Assembly: GCA_035771165.1 (NCBI GenBank) | Contig: JAWNZC010000311.1 | Coordinates: 1,318,501-1,382,500, forward strand | DNA: 64,000 nucleotides | Direction: 5' to 3' | Source of the DNA: Paragorgia papillata | Lineage: Eukaryota > Cnidaria > Anthozoa > Scleralcyonacea > Coralliidae | Part shown: piece after piece, positions 35,090 to 46,234 of the stretch | Layout: the number at the start of each line of letters is the position of its first letter | Position numbering within the stretch: position 1 is the stretch's first letter | The notes under the pieces: model-generated | Told to the model about the DNA's origin: nothing | Databases searched by the model: none | The model's input: the letters and a program-made list of their open reading frames with translations, nothing else | Program-made: the position numbers and the translations under genes

Positions 35090-36160
35090 TAAATTTCTGC
35101 AGAGGATCCAAACCCCAAACATCCCTGGGATACCCCAATCACCCCGGGGTTACCCCAATCACCTCTGGGGTAACCCCCAAACACCCTTGAGGTACCCCCA
35201 ATCACCCCTGGGTACCCCCAAAAACCCAGGGTTAACTCCCAAACACCCCTGAGGTAACCCCAAACACCCATGGGGCAACCCCCAAACAACCCTGGGGTAA
35301 CCCCAAACACCCTCAGGATACCCCCAAACACCCCTGGGGTAACCCCAAATACCCTCGGTATACCCCAAGCACCCCAGGGGTAACCCCAAACATCCCAAGG
35401 GGTAACCCCAAACACCCTCGGGATACCATAAACACGCCTGTGGTACCCCAAACACCCCTGGGGTAACCCCATCACACCCCGGGGTAATCCCAAACACCCC
35501 CAGGGGTACCCCAAACACCCCGGGGTAACCTCAAACACCCTCGGGGATACACCAAACACTCTGGGATACCCCACTCACCCTGGGATAACCCCCACACACC
35601 CTGTGGTGATTTGGGGTACCCAGGGGTGTTTGGAGGTTATCCCAGGGTGTTTTTGGGTTATCCCTGGGGTGTTTGGGGTACCCCGGGGGTGTTTGGGTTA
35701 CCCCAGAGGGTGTTTGGGGTATCCCCGGGTGTGTTACCCCGGGGTGTGATGGAGTTACGACAGGAGTGTTTGGGGGTGCCACAGTGGTGTTTGGGTGTAT
35801 CCCGAGGGTGTTTGGGGTTACCCCAGGGTGTGTTTGGGGTTGCCCCATGGGTGTTTGGGGTTACCCTGGGGTGTGTTTGGGGTACCCTGGGGATGTTTGG
35901 GGTTACATAGGGGTGTGATGGGGTTACCCCACGGGTGTTTGGGGGTGCAAAATGTGTGTTTGGGGTATCCCGAGGGTGTTTCGTGTTACCCCTTGGGGTG
36001 TTTGGGGTTACCCCTGGGGTATTTGGGGGTACCCAGAGGTGATTGTGGTACCCACGGGGTGCACTGTTTGGGTTTATTCCATGGGAGATTGGGGTACCCC
36101 AGGGGTGATTGGGGTATCCCAGGGATGTTTGGGGTTTAGATCCTCGGCAGAAATGTAGTT
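35090..36160. repeat. GC-rich palindromic minisatellite at the element centre
   Basis: About 19-20 bp units (CCCCAAACACCCCTGGGGTA and variants) run in one orientation to about 35600, then in the inverse orientation to 36150. Each unit also contains a short GGGGT..ACCCC dyad. Frames across this segment are rich in Gly, Val and Tyr or Pro and Thr, and are repeat translations, not genes. Confidence 0.93.
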
Positions 36161-36198
36161 AAATAATTTAATATTACGCTTCCAAATAATAAACTCAT

Positions 36199-37157
36199 TT
36201 GGTGTTTAGTACTCATCGTGTAAACATATCACACGTTTGCAACAAATGTGGAAAAAGTCTATCGAGAAAAGAGCACCTTCTTCGTCACATGAAGATGGTT
36301 CATAGATCATCGACCAAACAAATACGACAGGCAGTTCCTCTCGTCAATGGATCCACAGTCCTGCAGCATCCATTGGATATTTAATGCTTGATCTGAAGCC
36401 GACTACGGATGACGATCATCGTCTCAAGACAAGTGTTTTACCTGAACAAAATAGCTCCGTCCCGCAGCAGAACATAAGCAGCTAAATTCAAAAGAAATCA
36501 TATCAGCAACCTCCAATCGTTAACGCTATGTACAATACAGAACAGCTAATGCGGGATATTGTACAAACACCACAATTACCACCCGATGAAAAAAACATCC
36601 TATACTCTAATCAACTCGATCGCTTTCTGACATTCCAACAACAGCTGCAAAACCAGCAGAATCAAGTTCAAACTATTCTTCAAACACAGCTACTAAAAGT
36701 TATACCAAATTTGACAGAGACCCCACAGAAACCTCAAAACCCTGAACCCCAGCAACCTGAACACCTTCCGTTATATTCTCCGTCTAAACCTAGCATAGCT
36801 AAACCATATTTTCTAACTCCTCCTCCAACTGTTGAATACCCAAAGCCGAAGCATTTGCAAAAATGGTTAACTGGAGATGAAAGTGATTCACGAGAAAACG
36901 ACTCGGACGAAGAAGTTTGGGAAGCCGACGCAGATGACTATGGTCGTCAAGAAAATGATAAATATCAAAATTCTTCTGATGAAGATTCACATGAAACAAC
37001 AGTCAATAATAGTCAAGACGAAGACCCTCACATCTTACTTGTTCCCAGGAATGAACCTCATAATGCTTATAAAGTGAGAATACCTAGATATTATTTCAGG
37101 AGCAGATCTTATCCTATAACGTTGAGTCGGCATCCCAGTCCTAGAAAAAAGTTTTAA
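36199..37157 (+). pseudogene. ATPase gene copy in the right arm, core deleted
   Basis: Inverted copy of the left-arm gene. The position equivalent to the start ATG reads ATA (about 36226). After the zinc finger and QHP, 517 bp are missing relative to the left copy. That removes Walker A, Walker B and the rest of the ATPase core. Short CAT homology at the breakpoint suggests a simple deletion. Beyond it a stop (36484-36486, TAA) precedes the C-terminal part, which from MYNTEQ onward is still open and similar to the left copy. It cannot encode an ATPase. Confidence 0.88.
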
Positions 37158-37996
37158 ATTAATGACATGTTTGTAAAGTGAAATAAATATATTTAAACGC
37201 AGTGTCTCCTGTTATTCTTGTCGTCCAAACTTGCCCTTCTCGCCTAGACATGCCCAAGCGCTTAATCCTCTTAATGACCCCTAATGAGTTTCTCTTTTGT
37301 CTCCTGCACGTGCACTGAGGATAAATATGCAAATATCACACTTAGTAACAGAAAGCGTAGCAACGCTTTCAAAGTAATGAATCGCTTTGCCTTTATATTT
37401 CGACACTTAAAATCGTTCTTTTCACGACTTCTCGAAGTGATTCCTCGTCTCAAATATATCTTAAATTCTTCTTACGATATCTTGACTTGCTAGTTAGCAA
37501 TGATTCTAGGATGACTTACTCTGTTCGAATATTTAGGTTCTAACCTTAATATAATATTCATGATATGTTATTAAGTAGAACTACCTCAAGTTATCTCTGG
37601 CCAATTCAGACATTTAGATTGCTCGAAACTCTCTATACTCACACAGATGAGGTTTGAGATAAAGAATATAAAGAGTCTCTATCAATTTCTCTCTCGTTCC
37701 TTGTAAAGAACTTCTATTTCGTTAAAGCTTACTGTACGCATGCTCTTTGTACCTACGTGTCCCACAAGTGTTGACTGACAGTAGCGTAAAGTGTATAAAT
37801 GAAAAGGTAATTACTATTACTTATAAGAGATATATAAGCCTTTTTATAATGACGTAACCCAGAACTTCGGAAATCAGTCGAATAGCTATCGGTTATGACA
37901 TAGTGAAAACCAGGGAGGTTGGATGACAGCTAACGATGACAATGCATAAATAATAAGTCTGTATGACGTAGTGAAAACCAGGGGGGTTGCGTAACA

Positions 37997-38165
37997 GCTA
38001 GGGTTTAGGGTGAAGTTAGGGTTAGGAAGTCCCAAAGGAGCCTTAGAAATAATGTTTTTTAGCATAAATAATGAGGTTAGGGTTAGGGTGTCCTGAAGGA
38101 GCCTGGGAAGGAATGACGTGTGCATAAATAATGAGGTTAGGGTTAGAAAGCCTCAAAATAGCCTG
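37997..38165. repeat. Right subterminal repeats with TTAGGG hexamers
   Basis: Mirror image of the left set: three units with GTTAGGGTTAG between GGAGCC-type boundaries. Confidence 0.8.
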
Positions 38166-38241
38166 AGGAGGACATTGACAGAGCTAATTAAAAATTCAAT
38201 TTACCTAATTAATCATGAATCCGCCAGAGTGGTGGGTATTA

Positions 38242-38735
38242 CAACTGATGCGCCACCATATATATTTGTTTTATACGTCTTATTTGAGAAATGCGCGACT
38301 TAAAAACTCTCTCGGTCCTGTTAAAACAAGTCCGATCTTTTTGAGGTGATTTCTTTGTGCACACAATCATGTTATTGAATTAACTAATATCTAAAATTAA
38401 CGCAGAATCAATGAAAAATATAAAATTTGTCATAAAAATGACTTACTACAGTTTACACTATACAGCACTGTCACTGTCTTAAGTTCGTAGGTCGTCAAAA
38501 ACCGAATTCCTACCGAATTTTGTTAACAAAATACAAGGGTGCTCCTTTGGACTTGTAAATATCATGTTTCTTGTGGATTTTTAGAAGTCACCATAACCGA
38601 CATCGTGCCGTTTAACGAAGAACAAGGTTATAATCTAATGTAAGCCATATGAAATAATACACTGGCCATGCTGGTTCAAGATCACGTGACGCTCAGGCGT
38701 GCAATTTTCAACATCAAACCGGAAGTTCTATTGTT
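38242..38735. other. No gene recognised
   Basis: AT-rich flank of the palindromic element. No motif recognised. Confidence 0.35.
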
Positions 38736-39152
38736 TTAGAGCGGAGTTTCACAGCCCTCTCCCTTTCCAGTGGCTATGCGTAGTGGTACTTGCCAATAGC
38801 CTGAAGCGAGATCTAGGGTGGTGAAATATTTGGCTCCTCCCAACTGGTCCAAAATGTCATCCACTCTGGGCATCGGGTGTGCGTCTTTTCGTGTCACTGC
38901 GTTTACTCGACGAAAATCGACACATAAACGGTAGGTTCCATTCTTCTTTGGCGCTAGGACGATTGGTGAGGACCATGGGCTATCGCTGTGTCTAATGAGA
39001 CTACGTGTTAGCATGTCATTCACTTGCTTGTTCATCTCCCCTTGTAGATGCACAGGTGTTCGGTACGGTCGCTGTTTAATTGGGCGATTATCTCCAGTAT
39101 TGATCGAGGGTTCGGTCACGCTAGTTCTTCCCAACTCGTCGTTGAGCCTCAC
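38736..39152 (-). pseudogene. Gypsy reverse transcriptase fragment (fingers/palm)
   Basis: 138 residues on the minus strand read as the N-terminal half of a Ty3/Gypsy RT: DNRPIKQRPYRTPVH, SDSPWSSPIVLAPKKNGTYR, CVDFRRVNAVTRKDAHPMPR and FTTLDLASGYWQVPL. The last holds the motif A catalytic Asp. The palm with YxDD is missing and the frame decays after GYWQVPL, so the fragment is truncated on both sides. It may belong to the same family as Gypsy-B, which has the same orientation but lies 25 kb away. Confidence 0.9.
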
Positions 39153-39844
39153 GAGCGTCCACCAAACGTCTGTTACATTACACCAAACTCACAAACGAAC
39201 CACATGCATTACGTGCATGTATGTACAACTTATCATGTAAAATTTATTGTTCTTCTGCATAGTTGTCATTTGCGTACGTCGTAAGGCATTGTTGCCGAAA
39301 ACCCAAATTTCTCCAAAGACGAACTAGTCATTACAAACATTGAAAGTTAATAACTCGAAGAATATACATCAGATTCTCTTGAAATTGCCATGCTCCTCTG
39401 TTCATTAAAACAATGAAAACGTCAACGAATTTTTCACTTCATAGGTTCAAAAACCGCTTATAAGTCCGAGTAGCGTTAGACTATGTCTGACACTCTGACT
39501 CATCAATGACTGCACATTGAGAATCTATTTGTCACCGTTAAAGCATTCACTTCCTTTTTTATTTAAAAAATATCAATGTAGGATTTTCTTCTGATTCAAC
39601 GTTCTTCTTGCGTCCTTTTCAAGATCTAGCCAATTATGTAAAAATTGAGATATTTAGCTGGATTGATCTGCCATATTGTCTTTTCTCATAGGCTACTGCA
39701 AGATCAATATACAATGGCCTGGTGACAGAATACACGAAGAAAGTGGAGTTATGTAAAACGGAATTGATTAGCTTGGACCATGAAAAGGTTTGCAGCAATG
39801 AGTTGAGATAAAGAAAACTGTATGGAAATATTTAGGAAAATTTG
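39153..39844. other. No gene recognised
   Basis: No sustained frame or clear repeat ends. Confidence 0.35.
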
Positions 39845-39912
39845 TGTTGGTGGCACAGTGGTTAGCGCACACGTGTGCCTTTCACCTCTGAGACGCGGCT
39901 TCGATTCCTGAT
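39845..39912 (+). mobile_element. tRNA-derived SINE head or tRNA pseudogene
   Basis: TGGCACAGTGGTTAGCGCAC matches a tRNA D-arm/A-box, and GGCTTCGATTCCTG, about 35 bp further, matches the T-arm/B-box (polymerase III internal promoter). Spacing fits a tRNA, but a proper acceptor stem and anticodon arm are not obvious. A SINE head is therefore more likely than a working tRNA. The SINE body would extend to the right; its end is not clear. Confidence 0.6.
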
Positions 39913-40020
39913 GCAATTATATACAGGGGCGCACATTGCAAGGTGGAGGGTGAGGGTTGAGTGGGGAGGGGTGTGTAACACCCCCCAACACTTGAAGGTC
40001 GGTCTCAAATTGTCTATTAA

Positions 40021-40710
40021 GGGTGTTTACATGAGGCCGACCTAAACTTAGGCTCGATTTCCAGCAGTCTCCCAGGCCCCGGTATATATGTACTTACCTC
40101 CCATGGAAGAGACTGAAATATAAGTAACTTCCCCAATCATGTAGGCTAAACGACAAATATATATGGCCATTAACCAATTTATCGAGAACTATTTCTCTTG
40201 AGCTTCCCGTTGTACATCTTTAGACAATTCAATCTTAAACGTTTCTAAAATGCGATCGCATGCCTCACTCATCGCAATAATCCCAATAATATATGCCTGC
40301 TGAAAATCTGCAGGCACGTCACGTTTGTGATTGGTGCAAAGCGACAGTGAACAAGCTCACGACTCCAGCCGTGATTTCGGGGAGGTGAGGATCCGACTGG
40401 AAATATAGCCTAACCTAAACTAAACTTGGACCGGCCGGAATTTGGCAATTCGGTTTTAGTTTACATGAGGCCGGCCTTGAACTTACATTGACTTGGTTCC
40501 TTTGTTGCTTCAAGATTCGTGTCAATTGTCTTCCAGCTGGTGACCGCCAGGGAAGCATTATTTCATGTGGGTTTGACACCGATCATTTTTAAAATAACGT
40601 ATTGAGTAAATAACGTTTTTTTTCGTGAGCCGAATCGGTCCGAATTAGACTTAGATTCAGTTTACATGGAAAGCCCGCCTGGAGTTAAGCCGGCCTCAAA
40701 ATTTCAGCTC
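40021..40710. repeat. Fragments of the TTTACATGAGGCCGGCC family
   Basis: TGTTTACATGAGGCCG-type ends occur at about 40023, 40451 and 40665, mixed with GGCCGGAATT words. They look like nested or tandem remains of the MITE that is clean at 40711-41063. A similar inverted end is at 43084-43126. Confidence 0.5.
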
Positions 40711-41063
40711 GGGGGGTGTTTACATGAGGCCGGCCCGAACTCAGGCCGGACTGAATTTAGGTCTGTTGTAGCTAGTGTTTTTACTATATATAGATCGTTT
40801 TCATGAGTGCGACCTGAGATTCAGTTCACGCCGTCCTAATCTCAGGTCGCTGCTAGACCGAACCGAAGCACTTGAGATTGGTGTCAAATCCACATAAAAT
40901 AATGATTCTCCGGCGGTCACTTGTTGTAAGGCAATTGACAAATCTTGAAGCAACAGCGAAACCAAGCATATATAGTTTCAATGCCGGCCTCGTGTAAACA
41001 AAATACTGAAATGCCAAATTCAGGCCGGTCCCAGTTCGGGCCGGTCTCATGTAAACACCTCCT
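40711..41063. mobile_element. MITE with GGTGTTTACATGAGGCCGG ends
   Basis: The left end reads GGGGGTGTTTACATGAGGCC and the right end is its inverse, CTCATGTAAACACCTCC. The terminal similarity extends about 35 bp inward through CCGAACT and CAGGCCGG words. An internal hairpin (GCGACCTGAGATT with its partner) lies near 40810-40850. There is no coding capacity, so it is a non-autonomous DNA element. Confidence 0.65.
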
Positions 41064-41485
41064 CAAACGACCTTTTCAGTTCCGACCGTCCGGTATAATG
41101 GTGCTTGGGAAAGTGAAGGGATGAGTTTAAAGGGGTTTATCACTATCTATAATATCAACTATTTTTTGTTGAAACTATTTTCAAAATGCAGAAAATAGCG
41201 TTTCAGAGGCTTAGAAAATTGAAAGTTTTGCCGGGAGCATGCCCCTAACTCTCTTAGTTTTTCGCGCTTTCAAGCGCCAAACTCAACCGGACCTTCTTTA
41301 ATTTGATAACTACGGACTTTCAAATGGACTGATGAAAAAGGTGGGTCCCAGAACGAAAAGCACTCCCCCCAAAAATGTTTCGAATGTGCGCCTCACTTAA
41401 ATATTATATTTAAATTTCACTTTGGCCGCATGTGTGAAGAGTGCTTCCAGTTCAACTCTACCAAACACCGCATGTTTTATGTGGG
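41064..41485. other. No gene recognised
   Basis: No coding or repeat structure recognised with confidence. Confidence 0.3.
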
Positions 41486-41654
41486 TATAGAGCGTTTTGA
41501 TCTGACGTCACGGCGGCCATATTGGTGTACCAAAACAATGAAATGGTGGCCATATTGGTGTACGGTATGGGAATTAGCTCTTTCTTATTCAAATATTTCG
41601 TATTGTTTCACCACCCCTATGGGGCCACGGATCACGTGAGTGAAAACGTCCTAT
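41486..41654. mobile_element. MITE with TATAGAGCGTTTT ends
   Basis: Left TATAGAGCGTTTTGATCTGA and right AGTGAAAACGTCCTATA form inverted ends about 170 bp apart. Inside, GGCCATATTGGTGTAC occurs twice. The pattern is one I associate with cnidarian genomes (from memory). Confidence 0.55.
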
Positions 41655-42047
41655 ACTCGGGTTTCCTCCTAACGGGGAGGGGATGTCTCACGGGTCACCT
41701 TTTTTCTTGACCTTTTACTGATCATTCCAACTGTAAAACTCTCGTTTTTCCTGTAAGATGAGAAAAACTAGATTTACATGCATATCAATATTTTAAAAGT
41801 TTGGATTGTAAATTCAACCATTATTCATCAAGGTACACGTATCAACCGTGCAGTGACAATCAGAAGAAGAAACTGTTGATAGGGTAGCATCTGTGTCTAC
41901 GGTTTTTTGTGACTTTAAAGACAAAAAGTGCGCATTCAGATTATCTGCCTGCATAGATTTAATGATGGCAAATTCTATTAAAGTTTCCCAAAGTAGGTAA
42001 CTATAGCTGTCAAGCGGATTGACACAAATGCCACAAAAATGAAACAC

Positions 42048-42566
42048 ATATCGTTGGAAAGCTATTAATTTGTAAAATACAATGGTGTCTTTGTTTTCGC
42101 GATAGACACAAACTGTTAATAGTTGTGAATTTTTTAATTAAAACCAGAGGGCTTCACTCGGGGCGACTTAAGAACAAAGCGTTTCATTTTGTTCAACAAA
42201 ATTTTTCGCAGTTGGATTCCGAGATAAATTTCCACCAAAACGGTGTCAGCGTTTTTTTATTTTTTGCCTGGTCTTATTTTGTCCGAATGTTGGTCGAAAA
42301 ACAACATTTTCAACTTTGGTCGTCAATAAAATCGGCAAAACTCGACATATTAAAAAACGCTGACACCGTTTTGCTGGGAATTTATCTCGGAATCAAACCA
42401 CAAAAAAATATTTTGAACAAAATAAAACGCTTTTTTAACTTGAGTCGCCCCGAGTGAAGCCTTCTAGTTTTAATTTAAAAATTCACAACTTATATTAACG
42501 GTTTGTGTTAATCGCAAAACCAAAGACACCATTGTATTCTAAAAATTAATAGCTTTCTAACGATAT
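42048..42566. mobile_element. 519 bp near-full-length palindromic MITE
   Basis: Almost the whole element is one imperfect palindrome. ATATCGTTGGAAAGCTATTA at the left matches the inverse of TAATAGCTTTCTAACGATAT at the right. The centre carries CGGTGTCAGCGTTTTTTTA and its partner. The frame crossing it (42125-42457) is a consequence of the palindrome and has no family signature. Confidence 0.8.
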
Positions 42567-43374
42567 CTATTTTATTTTTTGAGAGCGCTTTACAGAAATG
42601 ACCCTGCAAACCTATACGAAGACCTTAAGCTCGAATTTTTATGGCTTTGCGTAAGTCAAGGACAGAATACTTTTGTATTTAATTATGCATAAATTAAGGG
42701 GAAAGTGGCTGACCACTCAAATTTTAAATCTGCACGACTCCCCGAATTAACCTCTGACTGGTCATGCTGACTACCGACCTTGCCAACGTTATTTCGAGCG
42801 CTGAAGAACAGTTAACACTGGAGCCAATGAAGGATGGTCCTTATACTGGACCTCTGGGGGGAACAGTTTAGATACGACTAGGGTAATCCAGTATCAATAA
42901 AGTTAGTTAAGTATATTTTTTCTATCTTTTCATAGGCTCATCCATTGATACGAGAAACGAAAAACGTGTTAGATCTACCTGAAACGTTTTACAGCGAGGA
43001 AGAGGTAAAAACCTACCGCTCACCATAAATAAACACAAACTAGGGAGTTTGCAAAATTGCAAAATTAGAAAATACATTATTGAGGCCGGTCCGTGGTCAG
43101 GCCGGCCTTGTGTAAACACCCCCTTAGTCTAATCGTATTTGGACCGAAATCACCGAAATATTTCTCATTGAAAATCTTCGGATGCATGGTTAAAACATGT
43201 GATTTAAAAGTTTTATATTTTGGTCAAAAGTGTCCTCAGAATGCAGGAAATGCCGTTTTAGACACCCAAAGTTCAAAAATGTTTCAGGGTAGCATATCAT
43301 GCATTAAGACTCACCACTAGAGCTATGCATGCACTGAACTAGAATGAAGCTCAGATCTACAATATAAAACGTGA
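42567..43374. other. Mostly unassigned; one GGCCGG-type transposon end
   Basis: Only the block at 43084-43126 (AGGCCGGCCTTGTGTAAACA) is recognisable, as an inverted end of the 40 kb MITE family. The remainder shows no gene. Confidence 0.4.
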
Positions 43375-44340
43375 CTCTGCGGAGGATGACCGTCGCTGAG
43401 GCCGTAGAAACGTCAGTCACTACCACCACTCTCCTCCTTCAGGCTCTATATCTTTGGGTGGCGAAGGCGCGCGAGCAAAGGTGGGAATGGGCCAAGGAAG
43501 ATCAGAGGCGTGCGGTGCACGATGGGAAGACATTCTCGTCCCCAGAGCCTCTCGGTGCTGGCGTGTGGAAAGACGTGGGAAGACGGAAAACGAAAAAAAG
43601 GAACCTCTGCCGGATAATAATGTGCGGTTGTCTGGTGAAATTCGCGGTTCTCTGGCCCTAGCACATAGCGACGATAGTTTGCACGAAGTACAATGCTTTT
43701 TTTTCAAGATCTAAGTCTAGAATGTTGTTCTGCATGATATTCTGAATTTTTCTATGGAAATGACCTGCGGAACGGATTGAAAAATTCGAAACGCTGCCAG
43801 ACTGGCAAACATTTATCGAACGTTGTCAACTGCCCTGGAGTTTTCCAGATTAACCTGATAAACAAAGCCGAGGAACACTCAGCGCCGGAATATATTCTCG
43901 ATGCTAACTTTCTACGACATAATGGTAAAATCTATGTTTACAACAGTTTGTCCTTTGAGATCAATAATGATAAACTTTCTCGGGTAGCGTTTGTTTATTG
44001 GCATATTAAATTCAAAACCGGAAAATCTCGTCCTTGTGTTTATACAATAACATTCTCGAGTTGAGAATTGTCTGGCAGCGACTTAAATGTGTCTTTTGTT
44101 GACAATTTATTGATTTCCAACTTTTGCGTAGTGTATTTGGCTATATATTATTGAAATCCCAAGTCTGGCGCCCGTCCGTCACGGAGCTTGGGCGCCATAT
44201 TGACATCATTATCTGTCAGATCGAGGCTCATTTTCTTTTCCTCTTCCCATCATTCCCCCGCGTGTTCTCCCTCGCCCGCACCGAGCCTCTGCGGAGGAGA
44301 GAGCTACCACCACCACTAACAGTCTTTCTCAAGACTACAC
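43375..44340. repeat. Unresolved GC-rich repeat pair
   Basis: CTCTGCGGAGGA and a nearby CTACCACCAC block appear at both 43376-43432 and 44285-44320. GATGGGAAGA...GAGCCTC occurs at 43523-43553, and its inverse at about 44220-44250. This may be an old composite repeat. The frames at 43371-43714 cover GC-rich repeat sequence and show no protein motif. Confidence 0.35.
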
Positions 44341-44377
44341 TAACCTAGACGAACAACTTTCACAAACATGTACTAAC

Positions 44378-44690
44378 AAAGGTGAGGTAATACGGGCAAC
44401 ATTTTTCTTAAACTTTCGTTGCAAGTTGAAAAGCGTTGTTGTATGTATTACCATGCACCCACCTTAAACATTGGTACACAACAAAATTTTGTTGTTGCTA
44501 GTTGAAAAAATTTGTTGAAAAAAGTAGACACAAATTCTACTTGCTGCAACATGCTGTTTCAACTTGCAACAACGAAATTTTGTTGCGTGACAATGTTTGA
44601 GGTGAGTGCATGATAATACGTGCGACAACGTTTTTCAACTTGCAACGCAACAATGTTGCAGCAATTTGTTGTTCGTATTACTTTACCTTT
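44378..44690. mobile_element. MITE with AAAGGTRARGTAATACG ends
   Basis: Left AAAGGTGAGGTAATACG and right CGTATTACTTTACCTTT are inverse complements with two mismatches. Between them are many AACTTGCAACAA/TTGTTGCAAGTT inverted words. No coding capacity. Confidence 0.7.
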
Positions 44691-44694
44691 AAAA

Positions 44695-45157
44695 TGCCTA
44701 TGATGCGAAAATTAAGTTTGCGTTATTTGAAAGAACACTTAAAATGATAGAGTAACATCTTTTGTAGTTTTTCGTTTCCTTGCTTCGTTGTTCAGATATT
44801 TCAGTTTGCAAATGTACATGGTGTGACGTACCCGTGCATAATGACTTATCGGAGAAGGTTATACATATTTGTTATTATCACACAAAATCACTTGAAATTC
44901 TACATGTTTCGTGTTGTGGGAAATACACACGCACATGCTTCATTGAAATTATTTATTGGTTTTATAATAGCAAAGGTATACAAGCTTCTCTGATAACTCA
45001 TTATGCACGTGTACGTCACACCATGACATTTGCATATTATACAAACTGAAATGTCTCAACAACGAAGCAATGAAACGAAAAACTACAAAGGATGTTACTA
45101 TGTCATTTTAAGTGTTCTTTCAAATAAGCCAAACTTATTTTTCGTGTCATATAGGCA
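44695..45157. mobile_element. Palindromic MITE, TGCCTATGA family, copy 1
   Basis: Both ends read inward TGCCTATGAYRCGAAAA, then TTTGAAAGAACACTTAAAAT and a long second-level match (TTCGTTTCCTTGCTTCGTTG, CATAATGACTTATCG). It is a full-length palindrome of about 463 bp. A second copy lies at 61945-62428, and a relative with the same ends at 46235-46687. It directly abuts the MITE ending at 44690. Confidence 0.8.
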
Positions 45158-45404
45158 CTTTATAATACTCGTAGGTTCAAACCATTTACTTTACTTTAAA
45201 ATGTATTACTAATCAAGACCGCCCCTAGAGCTATGCAATGAACTAGAGCGAAGTGCAGACCTGCACCGTAAAACATTTTTCATGGAGGGAATGTAATTTC
45301 TCATAAATAAGACTGTCGAGCCACCTTAGTTCCCATTCATATTTGACCTTGAAACTGTTCTTGATGAGGTGTGAATCATTCCCAAAAAAGCATACGAGAT
45401 TTTT

Positions 45405-45655
45405 TTGTATTTTCAAAATACTGTTGGATTTTTGGGACTTTTTTAAATTTTTTTTTAGATTTTGGGGGTTTTTCTGAGATTTTTGCGAACTTTTTTCGAT
45501 TTTTTGAGATTTTCTGAGATTTTTGCGGATATTGTGAGATTTTGGGGGATTTTTTCGGATTTTTTTGAGATTTTTTCGGATTTTTTTAGATTTTTTCGGA
45601 TTTTTTGAGCTGATTTTGGGGATCTTCGGATTTTCAAAGATGTACGAGATTTTCC
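45405..45655. repeat. Degenerate (GATTTTTT)n tract
   Basis: T-rich units of GATTTTT, TGAGATTTT and CGGATTTTT. The Lys/Ser-rich frame on the minus strand is a translation of this repeat and not a gene. Confidence 0.8.
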
Positions 45656-46234
45656 GGAGTGTTTCGCCCTTCGGTTATTCAAGTGAAACGATGATAATTC
45701 TTATTGTACTTGATTTTAGGAGCCTGTGCGGGAAAACAGCGCAGAAGAAATCCAACTTTGCCAAACATTGATGGAGTTACGAGGAAAGGCCAACTATACT
45801 GGCTTGACAACATGGATGGACAAATTGGCAAAGTTCACAGAAGACCTTGGGAAGAGAAAATAACATGAACGAAGAAACATGAAAGACCTTGAAAACACTT
45901 GAATACGAGTCGTGGGAATAAAGGATTATATATAAAGCTGTTACTTAGAGAGGATTTTGTAGGAATATAAGGATAGCAAGCTTTAGGAAGGATAGGGAGA
46001 TTTAAGGATAGGAAGTTTTTGAATTACGAAATTAAAGAAAGAAAAGGGGCACTAGCTATCTAAATGGTCAATAAGGGAGCGGTCATAAAGTAAGTGCTAC
46101 CCAATGGCGGAGGATATTAAGATGAGGTGTGAAATTTTTCTTAGTGATCAGAGTGGCTTACAAAACAACTTTATCATTTTGAGAGGGGGTATGAAACAAA
46201 ATTTAGTTTTCAGTACAAGAAATATTTCAGTTAA

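Larger units (their letters stand above)
32482..38241. mobile_element. Giant palindromic element with a packaging-type ATPase gene in each arm
   Basis: The left end (32482 rightward) and right end (38241 leftward) are inverse complements, both with a CCACTCTGGCGGATTCAT-like block. The similarity continues through both arms to a central minisatellite, so the 5.76 kb element is one imperfect palindrome. Each arm holds, from outside in, a terminal block, three ~62 bp subterminal units with CCCTAACCCTAACC, a spacer, and the ATPase gene pointing outward. The right arm is 517 bp shorter in the gene. No transposase, polymerase, capsid or integrase is present, so movement would need outside help. Short GATGC-like words flank both sides, but a clean target duplication is not seen. 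Confidence 0.85.

Noticed and set aside
35031..36158. Gly/Val/Tyr-rich and Pro/Thr-rich frames up to 161 residues
   Set aside because: Translation of the 19-20 bp minisatellite; no start context or domain.
39845..39912. Functional tRNA gene
   Set aside because: A- and B-box-like words are present, but the acceptor stem and anticodon arm do not fold convincingly.
42125..42457. A 110-residue gene
   Set aside because: It spans the centre of a near-full-length palindrome and has no family signature.
43371..43714. Overlapping frames of 72-96 residues on both strands
   Set aside because: GC-rich repeat sequence without codon bias or domain; frames overlap on opposite strands.
45455..45682. Lys/Ser-rich 75-residue protein
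   Set aside because: Translation of the GATTTTT-type tract.
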